Assembly (NCBI RefSeq): GCF_027587195.1
Contig: NZ_JAPDDP010000052.1
Coordinates: 1-51,539 of the forward strand
Reading direction: 5' to 3'
Length of the DNA: 51,539 nucleotides
Origin: Solirubrobacter phytolaccae
Lineage (GTDB): Bacteria > Actinomycetota > Thermoleophilia > Solirubrobacterales > Solirubrobacteraceae
This document shows positions 15,422 through 24,391 of this stretch, piece by piece. Numbering within the stretch: position 1 is the stretch's first letter; each line of letters begins with the position of its first letter. A model generated the notes under the pieces. The model was given only the letters and a program-made list of their open reading frames with translations, was not told the origin of the DNA and ran no database searches. The translations under genes were made by a program, and so were the position numbers.

Positions 15422-16826
15422 ACGAGCCCTTGCCGTGGTGGCGCTCCGCCGCCTGGCAGCCGCCGAAGAACAGGTTGCGCTCGCGGAAGCGCACCATCGT
15501 GCGAGCCACGACGTCCTCGATCCCCGGCTCGGCGTAGACGAGGCCGTCCTCGAAGTGCAGGCGCGGCGCGTCGACGGCGGGCTGGGCGTCCATCCCGTGG
15601 TCGATCGCGTTGACGATCACCTGCAGGATCGCGGAGCGGATCCGGTTCGAGCCGGCGCTGCCGACCACGAGCTCCGGACGGCCGTTCTCGAGCACGATCG
15701 TCGGCGCCATCATCGACGGCAGCCGGCGGCCCGGCGGGTGCGTGAACCAGCCCGCGGGCGACAGGTCCTGCTCGCCCATCATGTTGTTGACGTGGACGCC
15801 GGTGCCGGGCACCACGAGCCCGGAGCCCTCGCCGTTGGTGGTCGTCACGCTGCACGCCCAGCCGTCCGCGTCCATCACGGAGACGTGCGTGGTCGAGCCC
15901 AGCCGGGAGCTCATGAACGAGTCGGTGAAGCCCGGCTCGTGCAGGTGGTCGAGGAACGCGTCGGTGCGCTCGGCCTGCGCGGTCTCCATCGCCGCCACGA
16001 GCGCGGCGCCGTCCGGCTTGCTCTCGCTGCGCTGCAGGAGCGCCAGCGCGTAGGCGATCAGCAGCCCGCCCGCGCTCGGCGGCGGGTTCGTCAGCACGTC
16101 GCGGCCGTGGTAGCCGACGCGGACCGGCTCGCGCGGCAGCGTTCCGTACGCCGCGAGGTCCGCGCGGGACAGCGTGCCGCCGCGCTCGAGCACCCAGTCC
16201 GAGACCGCCGCGCCGATGTCGCCGGTGTAGAACGGCGCGGCGCCGTCGGTGGCGAGGCGCTCGATCGCGTCGGCCAGGTCCGGGTCGCGCACGACCTCGC
16301 CCTCGCGCGGCGCGCGCCCGTCCAGCTGGTAGCGGGCGCGGGACTCGGGTGTGGCGAACGCGATCGGCCCCAGCAGGTCGAACAGCAGCGCCTGGGTGGC
16401 GTTCATCGCGACGCCGCCGCGGGCGGCCGCGATCGCCGGTGCCGCGAGGTCGGAGAGCGGGACGCTGCCGAAGCGCGCGGACGCCTCCGCGATCCCCGCC
16501 GGCACGCCGTAGACGCCGCACGAGGACGCGCCGATGTGGAAGACCTGGACGGCGTCGCCGAAGTCGAGCACGACCGCGTCCAGCGGCGCGCGCTCGCCGT
16601 TGGAGGGCGAGGCGACCATGAAGTCGAGCAGCACCGGCTCTCCCCCGGGCGGCGCGACGAGCATGTAGCCACCGGCGCCGAGCCCCGTCAGGAGCGGCTC
16701 GGCCATCAGCGACATCATCAGCGCGGCCAGCGCCGCGTCGACCGCGTTGCCGCCGGCGCGGAGGATGTCCGCGCCGGCTTGGGCGGTGAGCGGGTGGCCC
16801 GCCGCGACGACTCCGCGGCTAGCCAC
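15372..16826 (-). CDS. Gamma-glutamyltranspeptidase family protein
   Basis: 484 residues from GTG 16826, a single-chain Ntn-hydrolase precursor. The N-terminal GHPLTAQAGADILRAGGNAVDA and the later NPPPSAGG are family signatures. Autocleavage is expected before Thr312 in LGSTTHVSVMDADG, making Thr312 the nucleophile; oxyanion and substrate-binding region GRRLPSMMAPTIV follows. Cleaves gamma-glutamyl bonds (glutathione or related). No signal peptide is seen, unlike E. coli Ggt, so it may be cytoplasmic. The last 50 bp overlap the convergent copper-protein gene, giving a Gly/Arg-rich tail. Confidence 0.92.
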   Translation of the reverse strand: MASRGVVAAGHPLTAQAGADILRAGGNAVDAALAALMMSLMAEPLLTGLGAGGYMLVAPPGGEPVLLDFMVASPSNGERAPLDAVVLDFGDAVQVFHIGASSCGVYGVPAGIAEASARFGSVPLSDLAAPAIAAARGGVAMNATQALLFDLLGPIAFATPESRARYQLDGRAPREGEVVRDPDLADAIERLATDGAAPFYTGDIGAAVSDWVLERGGTLSRADLAAYGTLPREPVRVGYHGRDVLTNPPPSAGGLLIAYALALLQRSESKPDGAALVAAMETAQAERTDAFLDHLHEPGFTDSFMSSRLGSTTHVSVMDADGWACSVTTTNGEGSGLVVPGTGVHVNNMMGEQDLSPAGWFTHPPGRRLPSMMAPTIVLENGRPELVVGSAGSNRIRSAILQVIVNAIDHGMDAQPAVDAPRLHFEDGLVYAEPGIEDVVARTMVRFRERNLFFGGCQAAERHHGKGSFSGGGDPRRGGAVVAV

Positions 16827-16831
16827 GCTCA

Positions 16832-16852
16832 GCCCTCAACGGTGTTGAGGGC
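16832..16852 (-). terminator. Hairpin after ftsZ that includes the ribosome site of the next gene
   Basis: GCCCTCAAC (16832-16840) and GTTGAGGGC (16844-16852) form a 9-bp stem with a 3-nt loop. On the minus strand it lies 37 bp after the ftsZ stop and just before the gamma-glutamyltransferase GTG at 16826. The downstream arm contains GAGGG, the only Shine-Dalgarno candidate for that gene. It may act as terminator, translational block, or both. The rest of the 62-bp gap has no clear promoter. Confidence 0.5.
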
Positions 16853-16888
16853 GGATGATCGGGGTGGGGCGGTGGGGTTGTCCCGGCT

Positions 16889-18286
16889 TCAAAATCTCGG
16901 GATGAACTCAGGAACGTCGACGTCGGTCGGACGCTGGGAACGCTGGGCGGGTTCACGCTCACGCGTACGGGTTACCCGCGGTTCGCCCGCGGGCTCGCGA
17001 AACGAGCCGCGATCGGACGCGGCCGGCCGCGCCGCCTGCGTCTCGTAGCCCGTGGCGACGACCGTGACCCAGACCTCGTCCTCGTCCAGGTTGTCGTCGA
17101 CCATGGCGCCGAAGATGATGTTCGCGTCCGGGTGCGCGGTCTCCTGGACGGCGCGAGCCGCCTCGTTGACCTCCCACAGCGACAGGTCCCGGCCGCCCGT
17201 GATCGACAGCAGGATCGCCTTCGCGCCCTCGAGCGTCGTCTCCAGCAGCGGCGACGTGGTCGCCTGCGTGGCGGCCTCGAGCGCGCGCTTGTCGCCCGTG
17301 CCCATGCCGATGCCGAGCAGCGCGTTGCCGGCGTCCGACATGATCGTGCGGACGTCCGCGAAGTCGAGGTTGATCAGGCCCGGGAGCGTGATGAGGTCGC
17401 TGATGCCCTGGACGCCCTGGCGCAGCACGTCGTCGGCGACGCGGAACGCCTCGACCATCGACGTCTGCTTGTCCAGCACCGACAGCAGCTTGTTGTTCGG
17501 GACGACGATGAGGGTGTCCACCTCTTCGGCGAGCGCCTGGATGCCGGCCTCGGCCGCCTGCAGGCGGCGCGAGCCCTCGAAGCCGAACGGCTTGGTGACG
17601 ATGCCGACGGTCAGCGCGCCGAGCTCACGCGCCACGCGGGCCACGACGGGCGCGGCGCCCGTGCCGGTGCCGCCACCCTCGCCGGCGGTGATGAAGACCA
17701 TGTCCGAGCCCTTGAGCAGGGACTTGATGCGGTCATAGTCCTCCATCGCGGACGCGCGGCCGCGCTCCGGATCAGAGCCCGAGCCCAGGCCGCGCGTGAT
17801 GTCCGCGCCGATCTGGAGCGTCAGGTGCGCCGAGGAGGACTGCAGCGACTGCGCGTCCGTGTTCAGCGCGAGGAACTCGACGCCGCTCACGCCGGCCTCG
17901 ATCATGCGGTTGACGGCGTTCACGCCACCGCCACCCACGCCCACGACGCGCAGCTGCGGCTGGCCGACGCGCTCGTCGCGCCCGGAACCCCACGTGTAGT
18001 CCGTGGCGGCCGGCGGCGGCTCGTGCGCCGGCGGCTCCTCGGGCGGGGCCATCATGTCCCCCGGCACGTCCGTGCTGAAGGCGTGGCGCAGGCGCTCCTG
18101 CGGGGTCGGCGGCTGCACCGGGGTGACCCGCTCGGGCACCGACGGTTCCTCCCGCGGCTCAGGCACAGGCGATTCCTCTTGATTCATCATCGGCGACTGG
18201 GACGGGCCCAGCCCTTCCGTCTCGGTCTTGCGGAACAGGTTGGCCAACGGGCCTTCCCGCATGCTTGCCCGCTTGCCGCTACCCAT
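16889..18286 (-). CDS. ftsZ: Cell division protein FtsZ with long N-terminal extension
   Basis: 465 residues. The tubulin-like GTPase core begins near residue 111 (QLRVVGVGGGGVNAVNRMIE). The GTP-binding T4 loop GGGTGTG is at 204-210, and the catalytic synergy loop is NLDFADVRT. The C-terminal tail ends DVDVPEFIPRF, the conserved peptide that binds FtsA/SepF/ZipA-type partners. Unusually, ~110 disordered, Pro/Glu-rich residues precede the core and open with a basic amphipathic segment (KRASMREGPLANLFRKT). The ATG at 18286 overlaps the end of the ParA-like gene by 8 bp, so the two are translationally coupled rather than ftsZ sitting behind ftsQ. An internal ATG at residue 33 or 34 could give a shorter form. 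Confidence 0.95.
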   Translation of the reverse strand: MGSGKRASMREGPLANLFRKTETEGLGPSQSPMMNQEESPVPEPREEPSVPERVTPVQPPTPQERLRHAFSTDVPGDMMAPPEEPPAHEPPPAATDYTWGSGRDERVGQPQLRVVGVGGGGVNAVNRMIEAGVSGVEFLALNTDAQSLQSSSAHLTLQIGADITRGLGSGSDPERGRASAMEDYDRIKSLLKGSDMVFITAGEGGGTGTGAAPVVARVARELGALTVGIVTKPFGFEGSRRLQAAEAGIQALAEEVDTLIVVPNNKLLSVLDKQTSMVEAFRVADDVLRQGVQGISDLITLPGLINLDFADVRTIMSDAGNALLGIGMGTGDKRALEAATQATTSPLLETTLEGAKAILLSITGGRDLSLWEVNEAARAVQETAHPDANIIFGAMVDDNLDEDEVWVTVVATGYETQAARPAASDRGSFREPAGEPRVTRTREREPAQRSQRPTDVDVPEFIPRF

Positions 18287-19031
18287 TCGAGAGCACCTCC
18301 TTCGCCAGCCGGCGATACGCGTCTGCCGCTTGCCCAGTCGGGTCGTACTTGAGGACGGACATCCCCTTCACGGGCGCTTCCGCGAAGCGAACGGTCTTCT
18401 TGATGCGCGCCCCGAACACCCGGTCCCCGAAGTTCTCCTCCAGGATCTCGAGCGCTTCCTGCGCGTGCAGCGTCCGCGTGTCCACCATCGTGGGAAGGAT
18501 TCCCATGATCTCGACGGTTGGATTGAGGTTCTCGCGGATCATTTCCAGGGTGTGCTGGAGCTGTAGAAGCCCACGCATCGAGAGATACTCGCACTGCACG
18601 GGGACGATCACCTTGTCGGCCGCCGTAAGTGCGTTCACCGTCAAGAGTCCCAGAGAGGGCGGCGTATCGATGCACACGAAGTCGTAGTCGTCGGAAACTG
18701 CGCGGAGAGCCTTGTCCAAAGAACGTTCGCGACCGATCTTCATCGACATCGCGATCTCGGCGCCGGCGAGGTCGATCGAGGCCACTGCGACGTCGATCTC
18801 GCAGCGGTACGTGACCTCGCGAATCGGCATGTCGTGGACGAGCACGTCGAACATCGACTTGTCCAGCGTCTCCGGGTCGATGCCCTGGGACATCGACAAG
18901 TTGCCCTGCGGATCCATGTCCACGCACAGCACGCGATGACCCGCCTCGGCAAAGGCCGCGGCGAGGTTCAGGGTCGTCGTCGTCTTGGCGACTCCGCCCT
19001 TCTGATTGGCAAAGGCGATCACCTTGGCCAC
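18279..19031 (-). CDS. ParA/Soj-family ATPase
   Basis: About 250 residues. A deviant Walker A, KGGVAKTTTT, is near the N-terminus, A' box DMDPQGNLS, Walker B-type IDTPPSLG, and the ParA signature VPVQCEYLSMRG. Members bind DNA or membrane as ATP-dependent dimers and position chromosomes, plasmids or division proteins. No parB follows; the next gene is ftsZ (8-bp overlap), which hints at a role linked to division placement. Two GTG starts are possible, 19037 and 19031. GGAG at 19041-19044 lies 9 nt from 19031 but only 3 nt from 19037, so 19031 is preferred. Confidence 0.93.
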   Translation of the reverse strand: MAKVIAFANQKGGVAKTTTTLNLAAAFAEAGHRVLCVDMDPQGNLSMSQGIDPETLDKSMFDVLVHDMPIREVTYRCEIDVAVASIDLAGAEIAMSMKIGRERSLDKALRAVSDDYDFVCIDTPPSLGLLTVNALTAADKVIVPVQCEYLSMRGLLQLQHTLEMIRENLNPTVEIMGILPTMVDTRTLHAQEALEILEENFGDRVFGARIKKTVRFAEAPVKGMSVLKYDPTGQAADAYRRLAKEVLSNG

Positions 19032-19090
19032 GGTCACACGCTCCGTTCGCTGTCGCAGGGGAAGCCCATCTCAGGCCCCGAGTTCGCCTC

Positions 19091-19116
19091 GCGGCGCGGG
19101 ATTCCTCCCGCGCCGC
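19091..19116. terminator. Strong terminator hairpin
   Basis: GCGGCGCGGGA (19091-19101) and TCCCGCGCCGC (19106-19116) form a perfect 11-bp stem with loop TTCC. It lies 25 bp beyond the stop of the giant secreted protein gene (minus strand) and upstream of the ParA gene, separating the two transcription units. Confidence 0.7.
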
Positions 19117-19140
19117 TTGGCTATCTGTCCGGTGCGAGCG

Positions 19141-22100
19141 TTACGGCGTGGTGGTGCTGAGCGTGAACGTCAGCGTCTTGCTGTACGTCCCCGTGCGGAG
19201 CGCGTCGCTGGAGCCGATCGCCTGCTTGAACGTGACCGGCACCTCGACGTTCGAAACCGGACCCGTCCAGGCCGTCGTGCCCAGCTCGACCCGCAGCGGC
19301 TGCGGGAGGCTGAACGCGCCATTGGCCAGATGGCCGGGCTCGGACACCGTCAGCGCCGCGTCACCCGCCGTGGAGATCACGGTCGCCTTCGTCGTGGCCG
19401 TGTACTCGCGCTCCACGCCCGGGACGAACGTCGGGAACGCCGCCGGTGCGCCCATCGTCAGCGCCAGCGTCGCCAGGACGGACCCGCCGACCGGCGCGTC
19501 CGCCTTGGTCTCGACGGCCACGGCGACGTCCTGCGCCGCCGAGGACGAGCTCAGCGAGCGGCGCTCGTCGGAGGAGACGTAGCGCGCGCGCAGCGTGTGC
19601 GCGCCGCCCGACAGCGTCACCGTCTCGGTCGCCTTGCCGCGCAGCACCGGGATCATCGCGATCTCGGTGCCGCCGTCGAGCAGCTCGACGTAGCCGTTGA
19701 CGTCGCGGTCGGCCGCGAACGCGGTCGAGTCGGCCTTGACCTCGACGTTCGCCGTCAGCGGCTTGCCCGCCACGCGCTCGCCCACGAGCGACAGCGTGGT
19801 GATGGTCGGCGTCGGATCGCCCAGCGGCGGCTCCGTGCCGGCTGCCCGCATCAGGCCGACGCCCAGCGAGACCGGCGAGGCGGTCGTGTCGCGGTCGGCG
19901 GTCGGCTCGAACCGCGCGAACACCTGCTGGATGTCGGTCGGGATCGTGCCCGTGCGGGTCGCGACGCCGTTGACGACCGGCACCGGCGTGCCGAGGGCCG
20001 TGCCGCCGTACTGGAAGAACTGCACGGAGCCGGCCAGCGACCGGTCGGAGACGCGCGCCGTCAACGTGTGCGGCTGGTTGGTGATGCGCGTGCCGGTGAC
20101 GGTCACGGCGACCTTCGGGATCGTGATCGCGCGCGGCTCGGCCGGCGTCGAGCCCGCCGGGGCGATCTCGACCGGGATCTCCGCCGAGTAGCCGGAGAGG
20201 TGGTTCGTCCTGCCGGTCGATACCAGGACGTTGATCCGGTGCTTGCCGGCCGCCAGCGCCGTCGTGTGGATCGTCGCCTCGCCGCCTGAGTCCCCGGTGA
20301 TGTAGCCGAACTCGGCGGACGGGTTCTCCGGCGTGTTCGTACCCACGATCGGCGTGCTCGTCGCCGAGCCGTTGACGCGCGTCGCGAACTGGAACGTGAG
20401 GTTCGAGCCCAGCTCGGCCGGCGTGTAGCCGCGCAGCTTGGCCTTGATCGCGAGCGAGCCGCCGGCGACGCGGTCACCCGTGATCGACACGACCTCGATC
20501 TGCGGCGCGTGCGGCTTCCACCCGATGAACACCGGGGTGACCTCAGACGACGACGAGAGGAACGTCTCGGGGTTGCTGGTGATGAACTCCGCGCGCAGGC
20601 TGCGCAGGCCGGCGGGCAGCCGTGTGCCGGGTCGGATCGTCACCTTCCCGTTGACGACCGGGAAGTTGGTGTCGAGGGTCCCGGAGTCCTCGTCCGGGAG
20701 GTTCGAGCCGCCGTTCCAGAAGCGGATCGTGCCCGTGGCGGCCGGGTCGCTGACCGTCGCGGTCAGCTTGAGGGCCTCGCCGTAGATCGTCGGCCCGGAC
20801 ACCTGCAGCGTGGTCGTTGTGGCGGTCCGCGGGCCCTGCAGCGGCGTCACGTCGACCTTCGTGGCGCTCGCGGAGCGCGAGGCGGTGTTCTCGGCGCGCA
20901 CGTCGACCGTGTACCCATCTCCGGCGGGAACGCCCTCGAACCGGGTGCTCGTCCCCGTCACGAACCGCGGCGAGCCCGGAGCGTTGGTCCCGGACGCGGT
21001 CCTGGCCGTGACGTAGTAGCGCGTCGCGCGCTCGGCGGCGTTCCAGTCGACCTGGATCGCCCCCACCGCGGCGGTGGCGGTGAGGCCGCCGATGGCCCCG
21101 GGGCGCTCGGTCGGCGCGTCGAGCGTGACGTACTGGCCGTACGTCTTGCCCAGGCCGGTGTCGCCGGAGTCGGCGGTGAGCAGCACGCGGCTGCCCGGGC
21201 CGAGGTTCGCCGGCACCTCGGCGATGCCCTCCCACGCGCCGATCCGGGCCGCGTCCGTCAGGAGCTCCTTGACCATCTGCGGGTCGTGGGCCGAGTTGCC
21301 GTCCCACGTGTACAGCGCCCAGTTCTGCAGCGAGTCGCTCGTGTCGCCCGGACCGGCCGCGATCAGGTACTGGTCCTGCGCGTTCTTGGCGATGTCGCGG
21401 ATCGAGCGGCCGCCGAGATCGAGGAAGATCGGCTGGCCGAGCTGCGCGTCGACCGCGTTCGACGTGAGCTTGTCGATGTTGTTCACCGGGAGGATGACGG
21501 CGCGCTCGATGCCGTCGGCGCCCGTGACCGTCGGCGCGCGCATGCCGAACCAGCCGGTCGTGGAGCTGCCGGGGGCCATCGTCAGCCCCTCGACGTTCCA
21601 GCCGTTCGGCGCGTTCGGCAGCACGCCAGGCCGCGTCGCCGTCTCGAACTTGAGCTTGTTCGCACCGAGGCCGTGGCCGTTGGTCGCGTCCCACGCGCGC
21701 CACTGGTCCCACAGGCGCGTGTAGCTGCCGGCGCCCGTGAGCTTGATCTGCTCACCGCTGCCCGACAGCGTCATGAAGGCGAGGAAGCGCCGCTCGACGC
21801 GCAACTCACCCGAGCGGTTGAGGCCGTGCGAGCCGGAGACGATGATCGTGTCGCCGTTGCGCACCGCGCCCTCGAGGTCCGCCTCGCCGCCGGGCAGGCC
21901 GGCCTGGAAGCTCTCGAGCCCGGCGCCGTTCTCGCCCTTCTTGAACAGGGTGAGGGCGTTGACCTCGTCGGACATGCCGAGGAAGAGGTCACCGCCGAGG
22001 TCGACGGCCGCCGAGATGTCGACCAGGTTCTCGTAGTAGTGGCTGGTGGGGTCGGGCGGTTCCGGGAAGACGCTGACCAGGATCTCGCGCGTCGTCTGCT

Positions 22101-23460
22101 CGCCGCCGGCCGTGAGCGTCAGCGTGACGTAGCTCCCGCCCGCGACGGTCGGCTCGAACGTGACCGTGCGGCGCGTCCCGGTGCCGGTGACCGTGATCGC
22201 GTCGTCCGGGAGCCCATCGGGGTTCGTGGAGCGGGCCGTCAGCGTCAGCTCCGACGAAGGCGTGTTCGGATCGGCGACGTCCACCGTCAGCGTCGTCGTA
22301 CGGCCGGCGAACGCCTCCACGGCCTCGGTGGCCGGGTACAACCGCGGCGGCGTCGCGGGGTAGGGCGTCGCGTCGGCCGGGAAGCCGTTGCCGGGGGCGA
22401 ACGTGAGGCCGGTGAAGCGGCGCTTGTCCGGCGCGTAGGCGATCGTCTCAGCGTCCGTGGTGGCGAGCGCGGCGCCGCTCTCGGCGGTGTCGACGACCTT
22501 CAGCACGCGCATCCCGTCGACCGAGGACGTGTAGACCTCGACGACGCCGGCGACGGCGCGCGCGGTCACGTAGTTGAAGTCGCCCTTGAGGTTGCCGCGC
22601 TGCGTCCACTGCCCGCCGCTGAGCGTGTACTTGTACAGGCCGCGCCTGTAGCGCGAGACGTAGGCGGTGTCCACGCCGGGCGTCGTGTCCGTGTCCACGA
22701 ACGCGCTGTCGACCGAGCCGGAGAGGTCGATCAGCTGGGTGCGCGGCGGCGTCGTGGCGATCGAGCCCGTCGTGGGCAGGCCGCCTTCGAGGCGATAGAC
22801 GCCGGTGCCGGTCGTGAACTGCAGCGCGCCGTCGACGAGGTCGATGGCGGGCGAGATCTCCCTGAGGGCGCTGATGCCGATCCGGGTGTTCTCGGTCTCG
22901 CCGGGCACGATCGTGTACAGCTCGCCGCTGTTGTGGAACCAGTCGCGCGTGCCGTCGACGGTCACCGCGCTGAAGTTGCCGGTGTTCTCGTAGCCGAGCG
23001 GGAGCCGGCTGCTCGAGCCGTCGGCGCCGACGTGCACCGCGACGTGCGACCGCTGGTTGATGAAGACCTGGGAGTTGAACGGCAGCGCGTTGGCCGTGAA
23101 CGTCAGAAAGCGCCCGTCGGCGGAGCGCTTGAGCGCATGCTCGCGCATCGGCGCGATCGCCGTGTAGTTGTTCTTGGTGAGCGGCGTGACGCCTTCGGCC
23201 GCAACGGCCGGGTACTGCAGCCGGCCACGGTACGCGCCGTCGCCGGTGGCGTAGCGGTAGACCGCGATCTCGTCGGTGGCGCTGCGGCCGACGTCGAGCG
23301 GCGGGAGCGCGCCGCCGATCGTCAGGACGGCGAGCTCGTCCGGGACGGCCGGCCCGGCCTTCACCGGGTCGGCGTGCGCGGGTGAAGCCGAGGCGAGCGC
23401 GCCAACGGCCAGCGCCACCGCGAGCGAGAGCGCGCGTCGGCGAGCAGACGGATGGGACAA
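19141..23460 (-). CDS. Giant secreted multidomain protein (propeller, FnIII, Ig-like, WxL-like C-terminus)
   Basis: 1439 residues from TTG 23460, chosen because AGGAG lies 7 nt upstream and a signal peptide follows directly (SARRRALSLAVALAVGALA, cleavage near AHA-DP). In order: an N-terminal propeller-like region; an Ig-like domain with TLTVDVADPNTPSSELTLTA; a second propeller-like part resembling DUF3616 (NVEGLTMAPGSS, SIRDIAKNAQDQ); a fibronectin III domain (GGLTATAAVGAIQVDWNAAE); and several bacterial Ig-like repeats (TTTTLQVSGPTIYGEALKLT). The last ~115 residues (19144-19488) are the shared WxL-like module ending LRTGTYSKTLTFTLSTTTP. Probably a cell-surface adhesin or scaffold; enzymatic activity is not evident. 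GTG 23487 is an alternative start. Confidence 0.9.
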   Translation of the reverse strand: MSHPSARRRALSLAVALAVGALASASPAHADPVKAGPAVPDELAVLTIGGALPPLDVGRSATDEIAVYRYATGDGAYRGRLQYPAVAAEGVTPLTKNNYTAIAPMREHALKRSADGRFLTFTANALPFNSQVFINQRSHVAVHVGADGSSSRLPLGYENTGNFSAVTVDGTRDWFHNSGELYTIVPGETENTRIGISALREISPAIDLVDGALQFTTGTGVYRLEGGLPTTGSIATTPPRTQLIDLSGSVDSAFVDTDTTPGVDTAYVSRYRRGLYKYTLSGGQWTQRGNLKGDFNYVTARAVAGVVEVYTSSVDGMRVLKVVDTAESGAALATTDAETIAYAPDKRRFTGLTFAPGNGFPADATPYPATPPRLYPATEAVEAFAGRTTTLTVDVADPNTPSSELTLTARSTNPDGLPDDAITVTGTGTRRTVTFEPTVAGGSYVTLTLTAGGEQTTREILVSVFPEPPDPTSHYYENLVDISAAVDLGGDLFLGMSDEVNALTLFKKGENGAGLESFQAGLPGGEADLEGAVRNGDTIIVSGSHGLNRSGELRVERRFLAFMTLSGSGEQIKLTGAGSYTRLWDQWRAWDATNGHGLGANKLKFETATRPGVLPNAPNGWNVEGLTMAPGSSTTGWFGMRAPTVTGADGIERAVILPVNNIDKLTSNAVDAQLGQPIFLDLGGRSIRDIAKNAQDQYLIAAGPGDTSDSLQNWALYTWDGNSAHDPQMVKELLTDAARIGAWEGIAEVPANLGPGSRVLLTADSGDTGLGKTYGQYVTLDAPTERPGAIGGLTATAAVGAIQVDWNAAERATRYYVTARTASGTNAPGSPRFVTGTSTRFEGVPAGDGYTVDVRAENTASRSASATKVDVTPLQGPRTATTTTLQVSGPTIYGEALKLTATVSDPAATGTIRFWNGGSNLPDEDSGTLDTNFPVVNGKVTIRPGTRLPAGLRSLRAEFITSNPETFLSSSSEVTPVFIGWKPHAPQIEVVSITGDRVAGGSLAIKAKLRGYTPAELGSNLTFQFATRVNGSATSTPIVGTNTPENPSAEFGYITGDSGGEATIHTTALAAGKHRINVLVSTGRTNHLSGYSAEIPVEIAPAGSTPAEPRAITIPKVAVTVTGTRITNQPHTLTARVSDRSLAGSVQFFQYGGTALGTPVPVVNGVATRTGTIPTDIQQVFARFEPTADRDTTASPVSLGVGLMRAAGTEPPLGDPTPTITTLSLVGERVAGKPLTANVEVKADSTAFAADRDVNGYVELLDGGTEIAMIPVLRGKATETVTLSGGAHTLRARYVSSDERRSLSSSSAAQDVAVAVETKADAPVGGSVLATLALTMGAPAAFPTFVPGVEREYTATTKATVISTAGDAALTVSEPGHLANGAFSLPQPLRVELGTTAWTGPVSNVEVPVTFKQAIGSSDALRTGTYSKTLTFTLSTTTP

Positions 23461-23617
23461 GGGAGAGCTCCTGAGTCGGTTCCGCACTTCAGGACCGGCT
23501 TCCTGCCGAGCCCTGCGGGGGACAACCGAACCCTTTCGCCCGCGACTCAGCGCGAGGTGACCGGCTCGTTGCCGATTGGTTGCGCGCGTGGACCGATTCG
23601 GCCCAGGAATGAGCGAA

Positions 23618-24310
23618 TCAGGTCTTCGGCGGCCGGCAGGCCGGCGGCAGCAGCGGAGCGGACTCCGGGGAGACCACGAGCTTCTCGCCCGGGACGAGCT
23701 CGGCCTTGCACCACGCGTACGTGTACGTGTCGAAGTGGACGACCGCCCGGAACGGGTAGCCGAGCGCGCCGGCCATGTTGCGCTTGCCCGAGGAGATCGG
23801 GGTGGTCTGGATGAAGCAGTTGAAGACGCCGATCGGGCCGCTGGTCGGCGTGCCCTCGGCGCGTTCGCACGTCGGCGGGGCGGTGACCTGCTTGATCTCG
23901 CCACTCGCGGAGCGTGCCTTCGCGTCCGCGTACATGTCGGTCTGCATCTTGTCCATCAGCTGCGTCCGGGCGGCTTCGACCTCGGCGGCGCTCGCGCCGT
24001 CGGCCGGCCGCAAGGCGAGTCCCTCGCCGGTCTTCGCCGCCTGGGCCTTGTTGATGCGCGCGACGTTCTCCTGCCGCACGCGCTCCTTGAACGCGGCGTA
24101 GTCGGCCGCGTACTGGTCCTTGCTGGAGTCGATCCGCGGGACCATGATCGCGAGCCCGATGCCGACGATGACGGCGCCGACGAGGCTGTAGAGCCCGATC
24201 TTGCGCCACGGCACGGGCGGGATCCGGACGTCGCGCGGCGGCGTCCAAATATGCAGCCAGGCGCCGAGGATCTCGAAGGGGTTGGCCTTCTGCTCGGGTG
24301 CTTGCTGCAC
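23618..24310 (-). CDS. Single-pass membrane protein, unknown function
   Basis: About 230 residues from GTG 24310 (TTG 24319 also possible). A ~45-residue cytoplasmic segment with NPFEILGAWLHIWTPP precedes one membrane helix (KIGLYSLVGAVIVGIGLAIM). A charged coiled-coil-like stretch (YAAFKERVRQENVARINKAQ) and an outer domain with three or four cysteines follow. No recognised enzymatic motif. Divergent from the eCIS DUF4157 gene with an 81-bp spacer, so a functional link is possible but unsupported. The start has no Shine-Dalgarno; CATTAT (24321-24326, minus strand) lies 10 nt upstream. The preceding 23461-23617 gap shows only the ribosome site of the giant secreted gene. Confidence 0.8.
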   Translation of the reverse strand: MQQAPEQKANPFEILGAWLHIWTPPRDVRIPPVPWRKIGLYSLVGAVIVGIGLAIMVPRIDSSKDQYAADYAAFKERVRQENVARINKAQAAKTGEGLALRPADGASAAEVEAARTQLMDKMQTDMYADAKARSASGEIKQVTAPPTCERAEGTPTSGPIGVFNCFIQTTPISSGKRNMAGALGYPFRAVVHFDTYTYAWCKAELVPGEKLVVSPESAPLLPPACRPPKT

Positions 24311-24354
24311 GTCGCACAAGATAATGCGTGCACGGCTGGACGCCCAATCGGCTC

Positions 24355-24384
24355 TTGCGCGCTTAACAGAAGGACACGTATCCT
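24355..24384 (+). promoter_or_regulatory. Promoter of the DUF4157-AAA eCIS genes (leaderless)
   Basis: TTGCGC (24355-24360), an 18-bp spacer and TATCCT (24379-24384), with the GTG start 7 nt later at 24392. This predicts a transcript starting at the start codon. The main eCIS operon at 44 kb has the same hexamer-to-GTG arrangement. Confidence 0.5.
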
Positions 24385-24391
24385 CGAAGGC

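Noticed and set aside
15435-17048. 537-codon plus-strand frame opposite gamma-glutamyltransferase
   Set aside because: Antisense shadow of a gene with intact catalytic motifs; it also crosses the hairpin and the ftsZ 3' end.
20509-23385. 958-codon plus-strand frame opposite the giant secreted protein
   Set aside because: Arg/Ala/Val/Gly-rich antisense shadow; no domain or start signal, while the minus strand has a signal peptide and clear Ig/FnIII domains.
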